Origin: an uncultured bacterium
GTDB taxonomy: Bacteria; Cyanobacteriota; Vampirovibrionia; Gastranaerophilales; Gastranaerophilaceae
Assembly (NCBI GenBank): GCA_900549855.1
Contig: URPS01000025.1
Location: forward strand, 1-30,036
DNA length: 30,036 nucleotides
Direction: 5' to 3'
Both the position numbers and the translations under genes were made by a program. A model generated the notes under the pieces. The model saw only the letters and a list, made by a program, of their open reading frames with translations, was not told the origin of the DNA and did no database searches. Below are positions 29,240-30,036 of this stretch, one piece after another (positions within the stretch are counted from its first letter, which is position 1; each line of letters begins with the position of its first letter).

Positions 29240-30036
29240 ATGAAAGTACAACAAATTCCACAACAAACAACTACTCCAAACCAACAAAAGGTTCAATTTA
29301 AGGGTGCATTAGATAGCAGTCTTAGATTTTTTGCGACTAACCAAGCTATCGGTGCAAATGCTATAGACTTAGCGTCAATGGTTGCGCCACGATCTATTAG
29401 TGATACTGCAAAACGTGGTCCGGCAGCAGGTTTAGAAACATTTAGACGTGAAGTTATGGGTACAGTAAATGATACCTGTGTCGGTTTGTTTGGAGCTGCC
29501 GCAGGTGCAATGATTGCAACCAGTCTTAACAAAAAATATGGAATGAATGTTAATAAACTATTTACTGCACCAGAAACTTTAAATATTTTAGCAGAAAATA
29601 AGGCTGAACAACTTAAAAATAATAAATCTCAAGCAGAATATTTAAAAAATACACTTTCTAATATCAAGGCATATAACCCAACAGCTGCAAATTCAGATGC
29701 AGAAGGTTTTGTAAAACTTTCACAAAAAACCATAGATGAAGCAGCAGTCTTTCTTGATAAATCACTAACTAAACAAGTTAATTTCAACGAATGGGCAAAC
29801 CAAAACACTGCTGATGCTAAAAGTGTCATTATGAACAAAATTACAGAAGACACCGGTGCTCAGTCAAGATATATATTAGAATCTACAGATAAAAAAATTA
29901 AAAGCGAAACCAATTTAAAATCATTATTGAATGATATTTACATTGTTTCAGATTCGTTCAACAATAAAAAAGTAAATGCAGCATTTGAAGAACAAATTAA
30001 ATCAGGAAAAGCAATCAAAGATAATGCATACATAAA
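29240..30036 (+). CDS. Lineage-specific membrane protein with N-terminal FKG motif (copy B, partial)
   Basis: An open frame begins at ATG 29240, preceded by TAAGG, and runs off the window end without a stop; 265 codons are visible. It is a diverged paralog of the preceding gene: KVQFKG (17-22), AIDLASMVAPRSIS (41-54) and AGLETFRREVMG (63-74) align with NPSFKG, AVIDMLSAILPRTI and AGFEAFRRESSG of copy A, and a hydrophobic stretch (about 80-96) follows in both. The visible C-terminal part is Lys/Asn/Ala-rich and helical. Function unknown. The repeated order of motifs shows tandem duplication of an ancestral gene. Confidence 0.75.
   Translation, partial: MKVQQIPQQTTTPNQQKVQFKGALDSSLRFFATNQAIGANAIDLASMVAPRSISDTAKRGPAAGLETFRREVMGTVNDTCVGLFGAAAGAMIATSLNKKYGMNVNKLFTAPETLNILAENKAEQLKNNKSQAEYLKNTLSNIKAYNPTAANSDAEGFVKLSQKTIDEAAVFLDKSLTKQVNFNEWANQNTADAKSVIMNKITEDTGAQSRYILESTDKKIKSETNLKSLLNDIYIVSDSFNNKKVNAAFEEQIKSGKAIKDNAYI

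Noticed and set aside
1..30036. CRISPR array, tRNA or rRNA genes, prophage or complete insertion sequence
   Set aside because: No regularly spaced repeats, no tRNA or rRNA signature outside the tmRNA, and no transposase, integrase or phage structural gene were seen.

Overview
The window is AT-rich bacterial chromosome with dense gene packing, strong AAGGAG-type ribosome binding sites and sigma70-type promoters. The gene content is a mix of housekeeping genes (prmC, rplT, rpmI, pgk, rnc, cdsA, frr, pyrH, surE, uppP, udk, deoC, queD), a flagellar stator pair (motA, motB), a tmRNA gene, and many lineage-specific proteins of unknown function. Together these fit a non-photosynthetic cyanobacterial relative of the Melainabacteria/Gastranaerophilales type: a cyanobacterial-style DUF2993/LmeA-like protein, a GerMN protein, a BioY-like protein, flagellar stators, and Asn/Lys-rich hypothetical proteins. 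This assignment is inference from gene content; no rRNA or tRNA gene is present to confirm it.

Layout. Positions 1-252 hold repeat debris and a terminator. Positions 253-1789 are a minus-strand operon ending in prmC, whose first small gene appears frameshifted. Positions 1954-3890 hold small hypothetical genes and the rpmI-rplT operon with a clear promoter. Positions 3891-4458 are a non-coding block containing an element with 18-bp perfect terminal inverted repeats. Positions 4459-8406 encode a 1315-residue protein of unknown function with EF-hand-like loops. Positions 8614-9213 encode a flavin reductase-rubredoxin fusion. Positions 9214-10318 are mainly non-coding: a 23-residue putative membrane peptide, a terminator, a strong promoter, and ssrA (tmRNA). 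The 5' end of ssrA and its upstream flank are duplicated as a 48-bp exact direct repeat 160 bp upstream. Positions 10319-11254 encode a CheR-like methyltransferase with an EF-hand-like loop.

Positions 11472-14383 are one plus-strand operon (LmeA-like, GerMN, HicB-like, RimI-like, BioY-like). It converges on pgk (14482-15678, minus) at two strong hairpins. Positions 15750-15906 hold a long imperfect palindrome. Positions 15999-18991 carry udk, queD, uppP and deoC. Positions 19106-21547 carry motA-motB and a translationally coupled unknown gene. Positions 21782-23254 encode a HEAT-repeat-like protein. Positions 23319-27115 form a minus-strand block, surE-pyrH-frr-cdsA-rnc, linking nucleotide supply, ribosome recycling, phospholipid synthesis and RNA processing. 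From 27490 to the window end lie two tandem paralogous membrane proteins of unknown function that share an N-terminal Phe-Lys-Gly motif; the second runs off the window.

Most unusual points: the ssrA 5'-end duplication enclosing a 112-bp hairpin-rich insert, the tandem FKG paralogs, EF-hand-like loops in two unrelated lineage-specific proteins, the frameshifted gene upstream of prmC, and several REP-like GTAG-hairpin repeats without a visible transposase. No complete new defence, mobile or biosynthetic system can be demonstrated from this window.
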